A stretch of DNA of 64,000 nucleotides, from positions 1,612,001 through 1,676,000 of the forward strand of contig NZ_JAVDVK010000001.1 in assembly GCF_031456835.1 (NCBI RefSeq), written 5' to 3'. This document shows, piece after piece, positions 63,972 through 64,000 of the stretch (position 1 is its first letter; every line of letters starts with the position of its first letter). The translations under genes were made by a program, and so were the position numbers. Source of the stretch: Leifsonia shinshuensis (lineage in GTDB: Bacteria; Actinomycetota; Actinomycetes; Actinomycetales; Microbacteriaceae). Under the pieces are notes generated by a model. The model was not told where the DNA came from and did not search any database. It was given only the letters and a program-made list of their open reading frames with translations.

Positions 63972-64000
63972 ATGGCGCGGGCCCGTTTCCACTCGCTCGC
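63972..64000 (+). CDS. paaE: Start of PaaE-like epoxidase reductase, partial
   Basis: The first nine codons (ARARFHSL) lie in this window. The operon position after paaD and the FHSL start match the reductase subunit, but identity rests mainly on context. Confidence 0.6.

Overview
The window is high-GC chromosomal DNA from an actinobacterium, most likely a Microbacteriaceae member (Leifsonia/Microbacterium-like). The grounds are the gene families (DUF1992, DUF2530, DUF3027, DUF3263, LytR_C, XPB helicase beside a helicase-associated protein, an IdeR-type regulator, a solitary groEL with CIRCE sites), frequent GTG starts, a mycobacterial-type LexA box, and many genes whose start codon lies 5-7 bases after a TANNNT -10 box (leaderless pattern). 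No taxonomy search was possible.

Layout. (1) 1-12060: ordinary chromosome with a partial DUF1992 gene, epoxide hydrolase, two methyltransferases, GNAT, DUF4326, NERD, a TfoX-like protein, RtcB, an SOS-controlled DNA polymerase IV, a TetR pair with its operator, S4 and ArfB RNA/ribosome proteins, small membrane proteins, an orphan response regulator and a peptidoglycan-binding protein. (2) 12064-28866: a genomic island of about 16.8 kb at the 3' end of tRNA-Arg(CCT), with near-identical 15-bp ends and 11-bp arm-type repeats inside each end. It carries an IS481-family element with a 15-bp target duplication, a three-gene TIR-like/caspase/SLOG operon, a second TIR-like protein, decayed genes (Clp N-domain, EVE-like), a complete type I restriction-modification operon (hsdM-hsdS-hsdR), a decayed IS3 element that sits where the integrase N-terminus should be, a nucleotide-deaminase fusion, and a deoxyribosyltransferase/TIR-like protein. 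The integrase remnant lacks its N-terminal part and its catalytic tyrosine. (3) 28847-50800: tRNA-Arg, an HNH nuclease behind a His/Cys-rich upstream ORF with an internal terminator, NlpC/P60, IdeR, SerC, DUF2530/DUF3027/Csp, helicase-associated protein and XPB, a palindrome array, APH, reductase, DHPS homologue, FAD reductase, a two-component system, GroEL, CspA, LytR_C, DUF3263, MsrB, nitroreductase and a DMT exporter. (4) 50812-64000: catabolism, with a branched-chain 2-oxoacid dehydrogenase operon (E1alpha, E1beta, E2) divergent from an Lrp regulator, then a phenylacetate locus: paaJ-F-H and paaZ, a thioesterase, a TetR regulator and paaABCD plus the start of paaE.

The most interesting system is the TIR-like/caspase/SLOG operon at 14144-15958. 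The genes overlap or nearly touch, key residues are intact, and the order suggests an enzyme that makes a nucleotide signal, a nucleotide-binding sensor and a protease effector. The neighbouring restriction and TIR-like genes make the island a defence island. Several intergenic regions also hold unusual locus-specific palindrome arrays (38262-38643, 45061-45295, 55091-55121, 60575-60640).
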